Part shown: in pieces, positions 48,601 through 61,010 of the stretch
Layout of the letters: every line of letters starts with the position of its first letter
Position numbering within the stretch: position 1 is the stretch's first letter
From: Arctopsyche grandis
Taxonomy: Eukaryota > Arthropoda > Insecta > Trichoptera > Hydropsychidae
Reading direction: 5' to 3'
Assembly: GCF_051622035.1 (NCBI RefSeq)
Contig: NC_135360.1
Coordinates: 8,732,001-8,796,000, forward strand
Length of the DNA: 64,000 nt
The notes under the pieces: generated by a model
What the model saw: only the letters and a program-made list of their open reading frames with translations
Database searches by the model: none
What the model was told of the DNA's origin: nothing
Translations under genes and position numbers: made by a program

Positions 48601-49676
48601 CACACACACATGAACGAGGGTCTAAGATTATCATAAATAATAATAGTAAGACGACTATGTCAAAAATAAATAAACAAATACTTCTTTTCTTGGAAACATT
48701 TACGAAATTGTTGTTTTTTCCTTCCTCGACAAACAATTGATTACAATTCAGAGAAATGTTTCAATCACAAGTTAGTGTTCTCCGCAACATATTCACTAAA
48801 CATAATTGCGTATTATTTAATACAAAACGTCCATATCGATTATCTATTCTTCCTTTTTTTGGTATGTCTAATTGAAAAAATAAAAATCGCTGATCCAACT
48901 TGACCCAAGAACGAAAATAAACCGCATGTATCAATTTTTTGTTCTAAAAATTGTCGATAACGAAATATGCGTAAAATCTTTCGCATTATTATTTCGCACA
49001 ACTTAATTTTTATAAACGTTGTATACATTTAAAAATGTTTTAAGATAATGAAATTAGCCGATCTATTTTTAGTTGAACGAGTGGAATAGCCGCTACTGTA
49101 TAACTTTAAATAACAATAAAAAAATGTTATTTGAACATATCAGCTTGCATTCGATATACATATGTTAAAATAACTCATTTTCCACATTTTATAATATGAC
49201 ACGTCCACAATTAAGGCCGTTCTTCACTTTTAAGTATTTAATTTATTATGAATTTTAATAATAACAAATATGTAAATAATTATAAACGAAATAGACAAGT
49301 GGTTAGCATATAATGCTTTGAACCAAGTGGTCATGGGTTCAAATTCCACTGGTTTCGGCTGACCAGACCTTTGATTTGTAACTCCGGTCGATAAATTGTC
49401 AAACACTGGTTTGACAATTTATCTGATTTTCATTGAAAAGGTTCCAAAAAATTGACAACCTTACCCATTTTCTCGCAAAATTTCGAGCTTTCAGCAATCT
49501 CGAATACCGCCGAATTGTTAAAAAATGCTTCAAATTTACAAATTTAACCATAGATGTCTCTGTGGGTGTTAATTGATATGTATTTACTTTGTATACATAA
49601 TACTTGTATCAAATGTACAATGTTTTTGGCCAGGAGGGCGCATTGGGGTTACCTGTTAAGCCTTCCTGGTGTAAAA

Positions 49677-49707
<31 letters not shown>

Positions 49708-52700
49708 TATGTAAATATCAAAATAATTGTTTCGTTCCTTCGGGGCTTACACATGAAAATCATATTTAAAAAGATAGACAGACAAGATTGCTTATTTGTC
49801 AGAGGTTTTCTAAAAGAACATATGTATATCCTTTATTACTTTACAAAATAGTATTAATGATTAAAAAAAATCTTTTAAAAGTATTTTAAAAATAGTGCTT
49901 AACACGTTCAACCCGGCGTGTACTTTTACGGTTCATTGAGCACCCCAACACTAAAATTCCTATAACATTCTAAAGATTTAGGGACAACTCATTATATAAA
50001 GTGATTTAATGCCGTCACTCGTAATTGGGTGCCGATATGCGTGACAGTGCCGCCACATGGGCAAATGTATGAAATCATGCGCCGGGCTGAATGTGTGTTA
50101 ACAGAAGCTGTGTTTCAATTGGTCGATAATTTTTGTTGTTTCTTTGATATTGCTTTATATAAACATGAATGTTTGTTTGTTTGTTTGTCCCTTATGTAAA
50201 TGTAAAGTTTTCAATTTTAATTTTGGAACCGTCAAATTTGGTATAGTTATTATTATATGGGACTATTAACTTCCATTTCCCCAACTTTTGAGCAACGACT
50301 AATAGAGCTGATATTGAATATAATTTCAGTGCAATTTTCAATCAATTTCTATTACATGTAGATATAACATTAATTACCAATTGGAATATTTATACGTACA
50401 AACATATGTACATACTTCAATCCAGTGAAATAACCTCTTTGAAGCTGATTAGATTCGTCATTTACGCAGCAATTCTATTACAATTGCAGTGTAGCGATGA
50501 TGAATTGCCTAAATTCGATATGTCTACACTAAATACTAGATAAATCTTATCGCCAAGAATAACCGAATCCGACCGGATACAGACCTACGACCTCTAATAT
50601 AATCTTCACCGTCGTCGTTACAACCAATACATTTGGCGCCATTAATTCGTGTGCCAAACGTAAACAAAACAATGACTTCTGATTACGTTCAGTCACAATT
50701 CCAGAAAACATACCCGGCGTCACCTGAGTACATAACAACAAAGTGTACAATTAAAAAGTGCACGCTAATGCAAAATTTTCAGAATTCAATTGATTGTATT
50801 TATGTTATAGGCTGAAAGAAAGGGATGCACGGCGACCGAGTATGGCCTAGTATTCGGTATATTCGAATTAGTAGTATTCCTCGTTAGTCCAATATATGGT
50901 GCAAATTTGAACAGAGTCGGCGCGAAGAAACTCTTCAATGGAGGCATTCTCACAACAGCAACTTGTGCAATTTTATTTGGGTATATTAAAAGCGCACTTA
51001 ACACTACAGCTAACTTTAATACCAGAAACATTCTGATAAGTTGTTATTTATTTTTCAGACTTCTCGACAAGGTGGATGGTCACTATCCTTTCATCATTTT
51101 GAGTTTCGTCATTAGAATAATAGAGGCTATGGGAAATGCAGCTTTTCTCACAGCGTCGTTTGCCATCATTGCCAAAGAGTTTCCTGATAACGTTGCCACT
51201 ATGTTTGTAAGTACATATACATATTTGACATGTGAAAAAAAGTGTTTTCAAAAAGGAGTATGATAATATTTTGAATATTTTTGACTAGAAACTAAATGAG
51301 ATAAGAAAATCTTGACCGATGATTGTTCGACGAACGCAATGGTTCATTTTAATTACAATAATATGTCTCTGGACGTGTGTGCTAGCGAACTTTTTCATTC
51401 ATTGAAATGAGCGCTAGCAAATATTTTAATGGGGTTTTTGGTCCTACTTTGAATTACATGATAACAATAAAAACAAATAGAACTTATCGCTACAGTTGTT
51501 ATGATGACTTTTAAGTTACACTTGAGGAAATTAGCTCAATGTTTGTTTTCATTTGTTAAACTTTGATGAAAAGAAATTCTAACCTAACCTTGCCAACGTT
51601 TAATTTATCGATAATTGGATTATTATGCACATTGCGATCGCCCAAATGACAATTTTTGCCATGAAAATCGCAAATACGGAATATTTGGCACTCGACTACG
51701 CATTATTATGATGAACTTTTCGACTGCCAGATGTTCCGTTATAGAGATTTTAGTGACTTTTGGGTGAACGCTTTGTGGACAATAATCACCGAACCGATTT
51801 ATCGTGTATATAATATTGCTATTCTGTCTGTGTGTGTATCTGTTTCGATTCGACATACATATGTACGTCACAGCTAACACACTGCCAATAAAACGTACGA
51901 ATATAATAACGAAAGAAAAAACTTCTATATATACTGTTTGCTACCGATTTTTCTACTAGGAAAATTAGTCTCTGAGCATTTAGCGGCATTTTTTTTATTT
52001 AATAACTTAATTGATTCAATTTCATTCAATTGTTCAATTATTCAATTATACATTTTACAATATTTCTATGAAATACATATGTTACAGTCCAAGTGCTTAT
52101 TCCAGTTCGTTCATGAAAATACCAGTTTGTTCATAAACAAACTGTTAGTTTTAGTTTAAATGCTAACATTCAAAAGCTATCTACAAAAAAGACCTACTAG
52201 GTGTTGTATGAAACGGTTAGCCAGAGAGATGTAATAAGAATAGAGGGGCCCTTACGAATAAATAATTGTTGTCAATTTTACGCGTTACGCCTCTATAAAT
52301 ACGCTACATCACATGGAATACAATCGTATCAATTTACTTATAAAAATGTATCCTATGTTGTTTATTGTGTGTTTTTGAATGTATTGTGCAACTTTCATCG
52401 ATGCTTGCCCATCTTGCGAGTGATATAAACAAACAGAGAAGTTTTTATCGGACATACGTCGAGCACCAAGCGTCAAATACGACAGATGCTAAAATTATTT
52501 AGATCTGTCCGTGGACAGAATGTCACTTGACAACAAAAAAAAACCTAAAGCCACTTCTATTAATATTACATTTCTGTGCGGTTATCTGTCAAAACTTTTG
52601 AGATGTAAAACGCCAAATATTTATAATGGGAGATCCAATGAAAAACGCATTACAACATTGCTATAATTCCCGTTTCCAACTATAATAAAAATTATTATTT

Positions 52701-55700
52701 TGAATAAAAACACCAATAATTTTTTTTCACTATCGCCATCTATGTTTAAAATTAACAAACAAACGTCAAATGGATTGTCGGCGGGCAAATTACAAACGCG
52801 TCTTACACGATATATTTGCACCATCGTAATGGCGGAGGCTCCATTTACTTATATTGATGACCAAAATGAGCAATATGGCAAAGTATGAAAACGATCGGAT
52901 AAGAGATAAAAATGACCACGAAAGCCATGTGAAACGTAAAGAATACATACATAAAGATTGGGACAAACGATTGAAAATACTTAAACTTATGCCTAATAGT
53001 TTGTGTGTGAACAGACTAGTTCGTTTATCAATTTGTTCTTTTGTGTACACTATAGTTGGCCAGACTTACACGAAATGTACACGTGGACTGTAACACATTC
53101 AATAGCATTAGACAACTAAAAGCCAAAAAGTTTACTAATTTGAACCTATTGATGTTGAAAATTTGGTGAAATTATTTAAAAAGGAAAACACCAAAATCGT
53201 TGGCCACATAAATTTTAATTAAAAAAAAAATTAGACGCCTGCCATGTTTTTTAATGTCTTTTGTGCTTTCAATGGTACTCCAGTTCACTACTAACTGATA
53301 TCAATAAATATATTAATTTACTGTCAATTTTAGGTTTTTGACTTTACTCTTCATGTATTATATTTATTAAAATAATTTATTTTTAAAATTGTCTAAGATC
53401 GTTTAAAATTGTTTAAGATCGGCGTAGTATGTTTTTTACTTTGGATTTGTTTCTGAATCTTTATTGAATTCAATGATCTAAAATATTGTCTAAATTACAG
53501 GCATCCTTGGAAACCTGCTTTGGACTTGGTTTGATTATCGGACCAACTGTAGGTGGAGCTCTTTATTCAATTGGAGGATACACAACTCCATTCGCCATCA
53601 TGGGAAGTATATTATTTGTAGCCGCTATAATGACTTATTTTGCTCTACCGATGCAAAATTCCGTCGACGACGAGTCAGACGCAGCTCGTGAGTATATATT
53701 ATACATATTTAATCACAAAAATATTCAAAGATTTGACCAAATTTATAAGCACAATAACATTTCAGAGTCTCTCAAATCAATCTTGAAAATACCTGGAGTT
53801 TTAATGGCTGTAATAAGTCTCACAATAACCAGTGCCAGTATTGGTTTCTTACAGGCAACGTTAGAACCTCATCTTCGTCAGGTAAATAAATCAATCCATA
53901 AAATCATCACCTTAATATTCCAACATATATTAATTTAATAATTTGAATCTCTTCAGTTCAACCTGTCTCCAGTGGTGCTTGGTCTGATGTTCATCATCAA
54001 CGGTGGTATGTATGCAGTGACGGCACCATTATGGGGCTGGGTTTGCGACAAATTGAGCATCAATCCAAAATGGATAACTCTGCTTGGATGTATTTTCATT
54101 GCTGTAGCTTTCATGCTCATTGGTCCCGCTCCTTATCTACAAATTGGCACGTTAGTATCGCCAAAATGCACCTGGCAATACATTCCATTCAGTAAAAGTG
54201 CTAAATAACATTTATCTATTGTTTACAGAACACTTTGGATGACCATATTCGGATTAGTGTTGCACGGATTTGGAATTTCTTGTCAATTGGTTGCCTCGTT
54301 CACAGATGCGTTAAAAACTGCAATGTTAGTATATTAATATTATATACTATCAATTGTTTGATTACATTATACATTATTTTATTGAATTTTAATAGGAACG
54401 AGATTGATCCAACTATTTTAATACTCGATTGATATTAAATGTCACAAATTAGTCGCTCAGTTCCACTATTTGTGACTCATAGTCAGCAGTATAGCTCGGT
54501 GGTTGCGCGAATGCTAACCGAGATATTCTCGGGTTCGAGTCCTGGGATTGAAAAGAACTTATTCAGAGTATTTCTGCAGTGCTGCTGGTAAGACTTGGAT
54601 ATTTGTGACTCCAAGTCAATCGTTTCCTACCCGAGTTTGTCAATTTATCTGATTTCATTGTTGAAACGATTCCTCATAAAATTGGCAAAACCATACTACC
54701 TGCCATTTGTCACCACTACTTGAATATGATTTTAAATTTATATATGTACAAGTTAAATACCATAGGCAGTCCGTAATGGCAAGCCATGGTAAAATATAAA
54801 TTTTATATAAATAATAGAAATGTGATTATTGAAACATTCAAAGAAGACAGTTTAGTAGCAATATTGTCTTTGATTTATAAAACTTGTTTTCACACAATGT
54901 ACGGTTCGGTGATTATTCCGCAAAAATCGATATCGTGCACGTCACTAAAATCTGGCACCCAAAAACTCCATCAATCGAAATATTGTACTAACGAGAACTC
55001 GAGTGCCAGATATTCCGTATTCGCAATTTTTGTGGCAACGATTGTCGTGCGCGCAATCCCAATTTGCACAATAATCCGTCTACTATATTATACAGTATTA
55101 AAAAAAAAAAACAAAACCAATTTTTAATCCTGATTTGTTTATTCTTTTTGTTATTCTTGTATTATATATTTGTATTATAACCACAGTGACGCATTGGGGT
55201 ACCTGTCAAGTCACTGTGGCATTGATTTTTAAAATAAAATAAAATAAAGTGTAGTCAAGCCTACATATAGTGAAGATTAATATATTTTTTTTCAGTGCAC
55301 ATGGTTTCCCAAACACAATAGAAACATATGGTTTGGTCTCCGGTCTGTGGACATCAACGTTTGCATTGGGAGCTTTCATCGGGCCAACTGCATCAGGATT
55401 CTTATATGACAAATTCGGATTCAGAAACTCCACGCTGTTCATTTTCGTATTACATGCAGTAGCGGTAAGTCAATTTATATTTCTCAAATACAAAAGAAAC
55501 ATAAGAAGCATTTTTATTAAATGGTGCAATGGTTCTGTAGGGAGTTCTCTTTTTGATACATCTGCTGTTCTTCCAACGGCGAGGAGATTACACAGAACTC
55601 ACCGTGGATACCAGCGATCTCACTATGAACGACGGAAAAATAGACGCATCGTACGTCAACGGAGATGGTTCACTGAAGAAGTAACTATTGAAACATGATG

Positions 55701-56002
55701 AATTCCATAAAAGATTAAATAATCAGATTTTGAATAATGTATCGTTTTTTTAATTTACAGCAACAAATCACAACCCGGAATTTGCATTGAGCAAACGAGA
55801 CCGTCAGGAATGAATAGTCTTATCGCATGCAACAGCTTCAAAAATAGGTATATGATATATTTTATAAGTAGACGTTTGTATTAAACTGATTTTACATGTA
55901 TATTTTGTTATTTGCAGAGCGGGCGGTTGGAAGAGAAGAGATGGCAGCAGGTATTGCCGATCTTATGGAAGTCTAGAAGGTCAAACCTATCGTATGGCAT
56001 AG
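45617..56002 (+). CDS. Major facilitator superfamily transporter, SLC18B1-like
   Basis: Eleven exons: 45617-45727, 50811-50980, 51059-51206, 53501-53687, 53766-53881, 53957-54150, 54229-54324, 55296-55464, 55541-55680, 55761-55847 and 55918-56002. They sum to 1503 nt, 500 aa, all GT-AG and in phase. The first helix follows RRQWMTLIAMSIADFCNAI. EYGLVFGIFELVVFLVSPIYG and NRVGAKK make the conserved loop after helix 2. GLIIGPTVGGALYSIGGY and ETYGLVSGLWTSTFALGAFI are typical of SLC18B1 relatives, which are proton-coupled vesicular polyamine/monoamine-type carriers. The substrate here is not shown by sequence. About 100 C-terminal residues after the last helix form a polar tail. Intron 1 is 5.1 kb and packed with hAT elements and a SINE. 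The 3' end converges on BCS1. Confidence 0.93.
47294..48054. mobile_element. hAT-like element with exact 8-bp duplication, in MFS intron 1
   Basis: GTTGTATG is repeated at 47286-47293 and 48055-48062. The left tip is TAGGGCCGCCGATAGG and the reversed right tip is TAGGGCCACCGAAAGG. A subterminal CCGGGCCCTGG occurs directly repeated near both ends (about 47315 and 48000). A poly(C) run lies at 48030-48042. A second element is nested at 47459-47840. No transposase was recognised. Confidence 0.85.
47459..47840. mobile_element. Nested MITE with exact 8-bp duplication
   Basis: GATATAAC flanks both sides (47451-47458 and 47841-47848). Inverted arms of about 46 bp, left from GTGCACACGATCGAAAAGCG and right from GTGCAAACGATCGAAAATCG reversed, lie 6-8 bases inside the ends. 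The outermost bases are poorly matched. An 8-bp duplication suggests hAT, although the tips are unusual for it. Confidence 0.75.
49280..49708 (+). repeat. tRNA-derived SINE in MFS intron 1
   Basis: The head has GTGGTTAGCATATAATGC (A box region) and GGGTTCAAATTCC (B box). The 3' end is a hairpin at 49630-49669, then A-rich and (TA)n sequence. ATATGTAAATA occurs before (about 49267) and after (about 49708) and may be the target duplication. Confidence 0.7.
51611..51796 (-). mobile_element. hAT-like MITE, CGGTTCGGTGATTATT family, copy 2, exact 8-bp duplication
   Basis: ATTTATCG is repeated at 51603-51610 and 51797-51804. On the - strand it starts CGGTTCGGTGATTATTG and ends with GCATAATAATCCAATTAT. 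It lies in intron 3 of the MFS gene and defines the borders used for the copies at 5934 and 54902. Confidence 0.8.
52084..53093. mobile_element. Repeat X element, TTACAGTCCAAGTG ends, in MFS intron 3
   Basis: The left tip TTACAGTCCAAGTG is mirrored by CACGTGGACTGTAA at 53080-53093. Internal blocks (52090-52215 and 52580-52680) match the reversed copies at 35347 and 38460. The flanks do not show a clean duplication, and the middle may contain other insertions. No ORF is recognised. Confidence 0.5.
54488..54790 (+). repeat. tRNA-derived SINE in MFS intron 7
   Basis: The head has A box TAGCTCGGTGGTTGCG and B box GGTTCGAGTCC. The body blocks (GTGACTCCAAGTCAATCGTTTCC, reversed in other copies; TTTGTCACCACTACTTGAA) are shared with the SINEs at 26856 and 41690. 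The 3' hairpin is weak in this copy. Confidence 0.75.
54902..55080 (+). mobile_element. hAT-like MITE, CGGTTCGGTGATTATT family, copy 3
   Basis: The tip CGGTTCGGTGATTATT, the TCACTAAAATCTGGCACCC and GAGTGCCAGATATTCCGTATT blocks, and the end CACAATAATCCGTCT match the other copies. The flanking 8 bases agree at 5 positions only. It lies in intron 7 of the MFS gene. Confidence 0.65.
55140..55255 (+). repeat. LINE/SINE 3' end with terminal hairpin
   Basis: A perfect 10-bp stem (CCACAGTGAC at 55181-55190, GTCACTGTGG at 55210-55219) encloses GCATTGGGGTACCTGTCAA. A TAAAATAAAATAAA tail follows. It is the 3' end of a heavily truncated retroelement. Confidence 0.7.
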
Positions 56003-56385
56003 TTAAGTGTAAAATTAACATTTTATGTATATTTATTAAGATCTGAAACGTGCGGAATCTTTGACATTCCCTTCGTTTCATCAAATTGTCGTATAAGCTT
56101 CGTTGTATTAGCTATGAGTAAATTAAATTAAACTTACAATAGCTTAATGTGATTTATAATGATTTATCAGTATGCGAAATAAATTAAATTGTGATAATTT
56201 AATGTTTCAATTTGCAGTTTTATCTTTTGTAATGGTGTTAAAAAAAGTGTAAAAACAATCATTAATTTGTACGAACTCATACAAAATTATTTTTAATTCT
56301 AATAAATATAATATAATGAGTACTTAAAAAAACTGCTGATAACAATTTAATCTACAAATTCTTTATACATATGTACTAAGTGTCT

Positions 56386-59352
56386 TCAAGTCAATGTCCA
56401 CAGTTTTGAGGCATTTGCTATGACTTCTTCCATTGAAGAGTTTTTATAGAACATAAAATATCCTTGTACTTGAGCTGGACTCGCCGGTTTATTGAACGAT
56501 AACATTCTAAAAATGATAAATATATTATAAATTATTCTTTAATTCATTACAGTACGTTAGAAAAAGCGCTACTTGTTCGGTTCGGTGATTACTAGTCAAA
56601 TGTGAACCAGTCACAGGACACAGGTCGGTCTAGATCGGTCACACGTGATCACCCGTCACACTAAAACTGGTCACACCCTAAAACTGGTCACGAGAAAACT
56701 GGTCACACCCTAAAATCGGTCACGAGAAAACTGGTTGACCGATTTTAGGGTGTGACCAGTTTTCTCGTGACCAGTTTTAGTGTGACGGGTGATCACGTGT
56801 GACCGATCTAGAGCGACCGGTTGTCCTGTGACTGGTTCACATATGACTAGTAGTCCGTTTACCACTTGTTCACTAGTTAGGCTTGCGCTTCACGCTCAAA
56901 AACCAATTATTACTTTTCACTGCGACATTAAGCTTTGACACTTTATCAACAGATGTCTCAATTGATGACATCCGTATTCGCGCGCGTTCTGAAGTCCAAA
57001 TATACGTCTCAATACGTTTGTACGTTTTGAACTAATTTAATAATAATCGCATTAATAGTCCCTTCAAGACTATTCTTCAAAACATATCTTCGTTTCTGTT
57101 ATAAGATAAGAAATAATTTGAAAATTATATATTACTGCGCCATCTGTTAACAACACATCGAAACATGACGTTAATATCGCAGCGAAGCGCAACAACTGGT
57201 TTTTGAGAGCGAAGAGCAAGCCTAACTAGCGAACAAGTACTGAAAAAGAAAGTAAAAACATAATCAAACTGACTTTTCAACAAATTGTTCAGCGAAAGTT
57301 TCAGCGTTTTGTCCTTGATAGAAGCGTAAGAACATTTGACGCAACTGGTGAGGTGATGAATATCCAACATACTCCTTCAAATCAACACGACCCGGTCTTA
57401 TCAAAGCTGGATCTAACCTATAAGTAATGACATATATGTTAATATAACTTAGATTATTAGAATTGCAAGAAGAACATTACGCGACAAACCTTTCTAAATA
57501 ATTAGTGGTCATGAATACCATCCTTGCTTCAGTAGATGCAACGCCGTCTAAACAATTAAGTAAACCACTGAATGTTACTCTATTTAAGCCCTCATATGCA
57601 GCTTTTTGTTGAACAGTGTCTTCGCGTGATACAAAAGCAGCATCAATGTCTTCCAATAATATTATCGACTGTTGGGGTGCTACGCTGTAATTTAAAAATA
57701 ATAAATTCGAATTACCCGCTAAAGACATTAACAAATTAAAAGATCCCGAAAGATTTTGAGAGAGGATTTATTGCATTTTGGACAATTCAGTTATCCAACT
57801 ACTATTTGAACATTATAAATACCTTAATAGGTGATTGAGTCTATCATCAGTGAGCCCTCTTTCTGATAAATTGAGAACGCAAATAGCAAATTCCAACTCT
57901 CCAGCTAATGCAGTAATATATGAAGACTTTCCACAACCAGGTGGTCCATATAATAAATAACCTACAACCAAAAATATTCTATCAAATACAAATACATCAA
58001 TATATTAACCCGTTGCCCGCGGCAATAAATATAGCGAACAAGCCCTGTACGTGGCACCTTTTTCGCGAATTTGGCAATCGAGTTTTCGACCTTAAATATA
58101 GATTTTAATATTTACTCAAGTAACCAGATATGTTAATTAACACATAAAGTATTATTTTAAACAATAAAATACATAATATATCTCGTAGTTTTGGATTAAT
58201 TGTCAAATAATCATTCTTCATAATTGTATGAAGACGTGACGTCACATAAACGAGGTTTCAGTATGGTTCCACAAAAAACTAATTTTTGACTGGTATATAT
58301 TCATTTTAAGCAAATTGAATAGATGGCATTCAACTCTCAGTAATATATTCAATCAATTTTGAATCTTAAAACAGTTTAAATAGGCGCATATAAGGCTCAA
58401 AATCCCGTGCAAAGTTCAGAAATTCTATGGAAGACATCCGCGCTACAGACTTGTCGCGCAAAGCTTCCATAGAAGACGGCCGCGGGCAAACGGTTAAATA
58501 GTATGATTCATATAAGTATTTTAAAAGAACCTCTACGATATGGTATGCCTCTCTCGGTATACCATGTAGGATTGTCAATGAACTCTTTACAATCGTCTAA
58601 TATACGGTTGGACACTCCATCATCTAATACGACACTTTTTATCGGACGCTTTCTACGAGGATGTCCGAACGCTCGCCATTCACTACCTGCAGCCGTGTAC
58701 ATAAGTGTTTTTCCTTCATGCTGTTTCAGAGCCATGTGACGAGCTAAATAAGAAAAATTGTAAGTAGCATCGCTATAAAACAACGATAAAAATGAAATGG
58801 ATCAAACAATGTATACCTTCTTCCAATATATCGAAATATATAGTTTTATCGTTTCCCACTGCAGTCAAAGTGACGGTCTCCCAAGGCACGCCCATATGTA
58901 AATCTAATGTGTGCTGCTCACGTGATCTTTCAACTTTTATCCAAGTACGTCCATATCTTCAATATAAAACTATGCACTGAAGTATACACATAACAGTCCA
59001 GTACAATAGTATTTGAATAAAGTAATTACCTAAAAAAATGTGTACCAATACTGGGAATAAAGTCGTATTTTGTTTTGACATGTCCTGTTTCTTTGAGGCT
59101 GAACGAAGTTTCAACACTCAAGTGTTGCGTTTGTTTGGCTCCTTTGACAGTCATCCACTGCAAAAGCCATTGATATGATTTGTCTCTACACGGTACTTCC
59201 AAAGATATCAGACAATGCCTTCTCAATATTATTAAGGCGCCCTGTAAACTTTTTCGAGCAATGGCTGCAGCGGCACCCAAGCTAAACAATCCGAAGCCAG
59301 CACCAAAGTAAGGGTTGTCTCCCAGCCCTGATAAGTATTCTCCAACAGTCAT
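56386..59352 (-). CDS. BCS1: Mitochondrial chaperone BCS1 (AAA ATPase)
   Basis: Seven exons on the - strand: 59352-59030, 58956-58817, 58743-58531, 57961-57823, 57684-57490, 57417-57274 and 56506-56386. They sum to 1275 nt, 424 aa, close to the 419-residue human protein. The N-terminus [24 protein letters not shown] is the single membrane helix plus internal import signal. The BCS1-specific domain follows ([20 protein letters not shown] region). The Walker A motif GPPGCGKSS is near residues 231-239, Walker [12 protein letters not shown] near 279-289, and the second region of homology [17 protein letters not shown] comes next. The C-terminal [14 protein letters not shown] is diagnostic. BCS1 is known to insert the Rieske iron-sulphur protein into complex III at the inner membrane. 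ATTAAA on the - strand (56351-56346) is a likely poly(A) signal. Introns 3 and 6 hold MITEs. Confidence 0.97.
56568..57241. mobile_element. hAT-like element in BCS1 intron 6, split by a second MITE
   Basis: The ends are inverted repeats of about 75 bp (TACTTGTTCRCTAGTTAGGC, then CTTGCGCTTC/CTTGCTCTTC and TCAAAAACCA). The flanks GAAAAAGC (56560-56567) and GAAAAAGA (57242-57249) agree at 7 of 8 bases. The left arm is interrupted just after ACTTGTTC by the element at 56579. The right end lies only 33 bases from BCS1 exon 6. Confidence 0.7.
56579..56863. mobile_element. Palindromic hAT-like MITE with GGTCAC-rich arms
   Basis: ACTTGTTC is repeated exactly at 56571-56578 and 56864-56871. The whole 285 bp folds back. 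Arms of about 125 bp are built from tandem ACTGGTCACACCCTAAA and ACTGGTCACGAGAAA units. The tip GGTTCGGTGATTACTAGTC resembles the tip of the 5934/51611/54902 family. It is noncoding. Confidence 0.85.
58009..58493. mobile_element. piggyBac-like MITE in BCS1 intron 3
   Basis: TTAA flanks both ends (58005-58008 and 58494-58497). The tips are CCCGTTGCCCGCGGC on the left and CCGTTTGCCCGCGGCC on the reversed right. A TTAA target and tips beginning CC fit piggyBac. It is 485 bp with no transposase. A decayed relative is at 19755. Confidence 0.8.
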
Positions 59353-60002
59353 CTTATATGATGAACTTAAACGAGGTCAACTAATAAGATTAAATATGAA
59401 AAATTTAAATCAGACTATTAAATGTCAACGAAATGTAGGAGTATAACAAATATATATTATTTACCTAAAAAATAGTGGCTATATTATAAATATTTTTCGT
59501 AATGACAATAACAATCTCAAATCACATGTTTATATAAAATTCAAATGCACATAGACGCATAAAATAATAAACTATTGCAACACTATTACATCACAATATT
59601 GGAACGCCGACTGTCATTTGAGGTTAACTGTCAAATGATTGCGCATGCGCTGAAATTTGTATTTCGCGGTGCAGCACCTAATGTCTCATTTTATGACCAT
59701 TACTAATACACAAAAATATCATAATAATAAGATATTTTGACTCGATAGAATTATAGAGAAGAATTTGACCAGTTAATAGTAATATGGGAATTTTTTTGTT
59801 AAAAAATTATATTAATAGAAACTTTGTAAAGAATCAATTCAATTTACAAAGGTTCACCTCTTTAAATGCTTTTAAGCACTAATTTCAAGGAGTGGAGGTG
59901 AAACTTTATAAATAGAATAACTTTACTCATAATTGTGTTTTGGTTTATTATTAGTAATGCAAATTCTTTCAACTTTAACTATAAAATGTTATCTCCCATT
60001 AC
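59353..60002. other. BCS1 upstream region
   Basis: This holds the 5' flank of the - strand BCS1 gene. No TATA box was recognised near the start codon. A CG-containing patch lies at 59590-59690 (TGCGCATGCGCTG), which may be the promoter. Confidence 0.35.
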
Positions 60003-60996
60003 TAGAGGCATCTATTTTTGTCAATTTTAGCATTTTCATTTTGCATTTTAGCGTTTTAGGGCATTAAAAATGTTCAATTTTATTTTCTATTTAGCATCTA
60101 TTTTTTTGAAGAGTTTGATTTTAAATAATAAGCAATTTTGATGAAAGACAAAAAATAAGAATATAAAATTAAAATTTATTAAAACTCAACATGGAGCATA
60201 TTTCTACGGATTCTTTTTTGAGATCCGTGCGACGATCGGTAACAATTATGTATGTATATTGTATTTACTAAAATACATTTCAGCATCCACGGGACACCAA
60301 ATAGATACCAAATAGACACCATAATAGACAGGACACCAGATAAATTTTAGAGCTGCACAACCAAACTCTTCATATTTAATTTTTGTTGCCATCAATAATA
60401 GCAATATATCCGGCGTGGATTCACTTTTTATATTCTCTATTAATTGTCTAAAAAAGTGCTGATATCCTTCCAATCATTGAGCCTCTATTAATACATTAAT
60501 ACATTAATACATTAATACATTAAACAATGGCAGGTTTCTAAAAAACAAAACGTTTCTTTAACATTAATATTAGATTTTGTACCTGCCACAGATGGATTGA
60601 ATAGTTTACTCAATGTTTGGAGGAATAGATTTGTCTCATTTAGTCTTGAGTGCGAGTCTAGTTTTAAGACGCTTTTTTTGAGCAGCCTTTTCGATACACA
60701 GCTCCAACTGTCTTCTTTTGTTTACAGTAGTAGACAAAACCAGTTGCTTGGTTTCGACAAGAAAAACATCGTCTAGGGTAAACTGCAACCTCTGTTTGCC
60801 TAATAAATGGGCAAAGGGATAGGGAGACCCATCTAAATTGTCTTCAATTTCAAATTGTCTTCAATCAATTTTATGCAAATTTCACTTTTGTTTGTTATTT
60901 TAGCATCTATTCGCATATTTTCCGAATTTAGCATCTATTCCGAATTTTAACATCTATTGAGCATTTATGATAAAAAGGCCAAAATACGTTTTTCTA
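60003..60996 (-). mobile_element. hAT-like element, second copy of the 44120 family
   Basis: CCCATTAC is repeated exactly at 59995-60002 and 60997-61004. The TTTAGCATCTATT subterminal clusters and the internal frame remnants parallel 44120-45184. The left tip has lost the CCCGTATTTTGGG part. A CATTAATA tandem (60488-60520) is specific to this copy. Confidence 0.8.
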
Positions 60997-61010
60997 CCCA
61001 TTACTTATAA

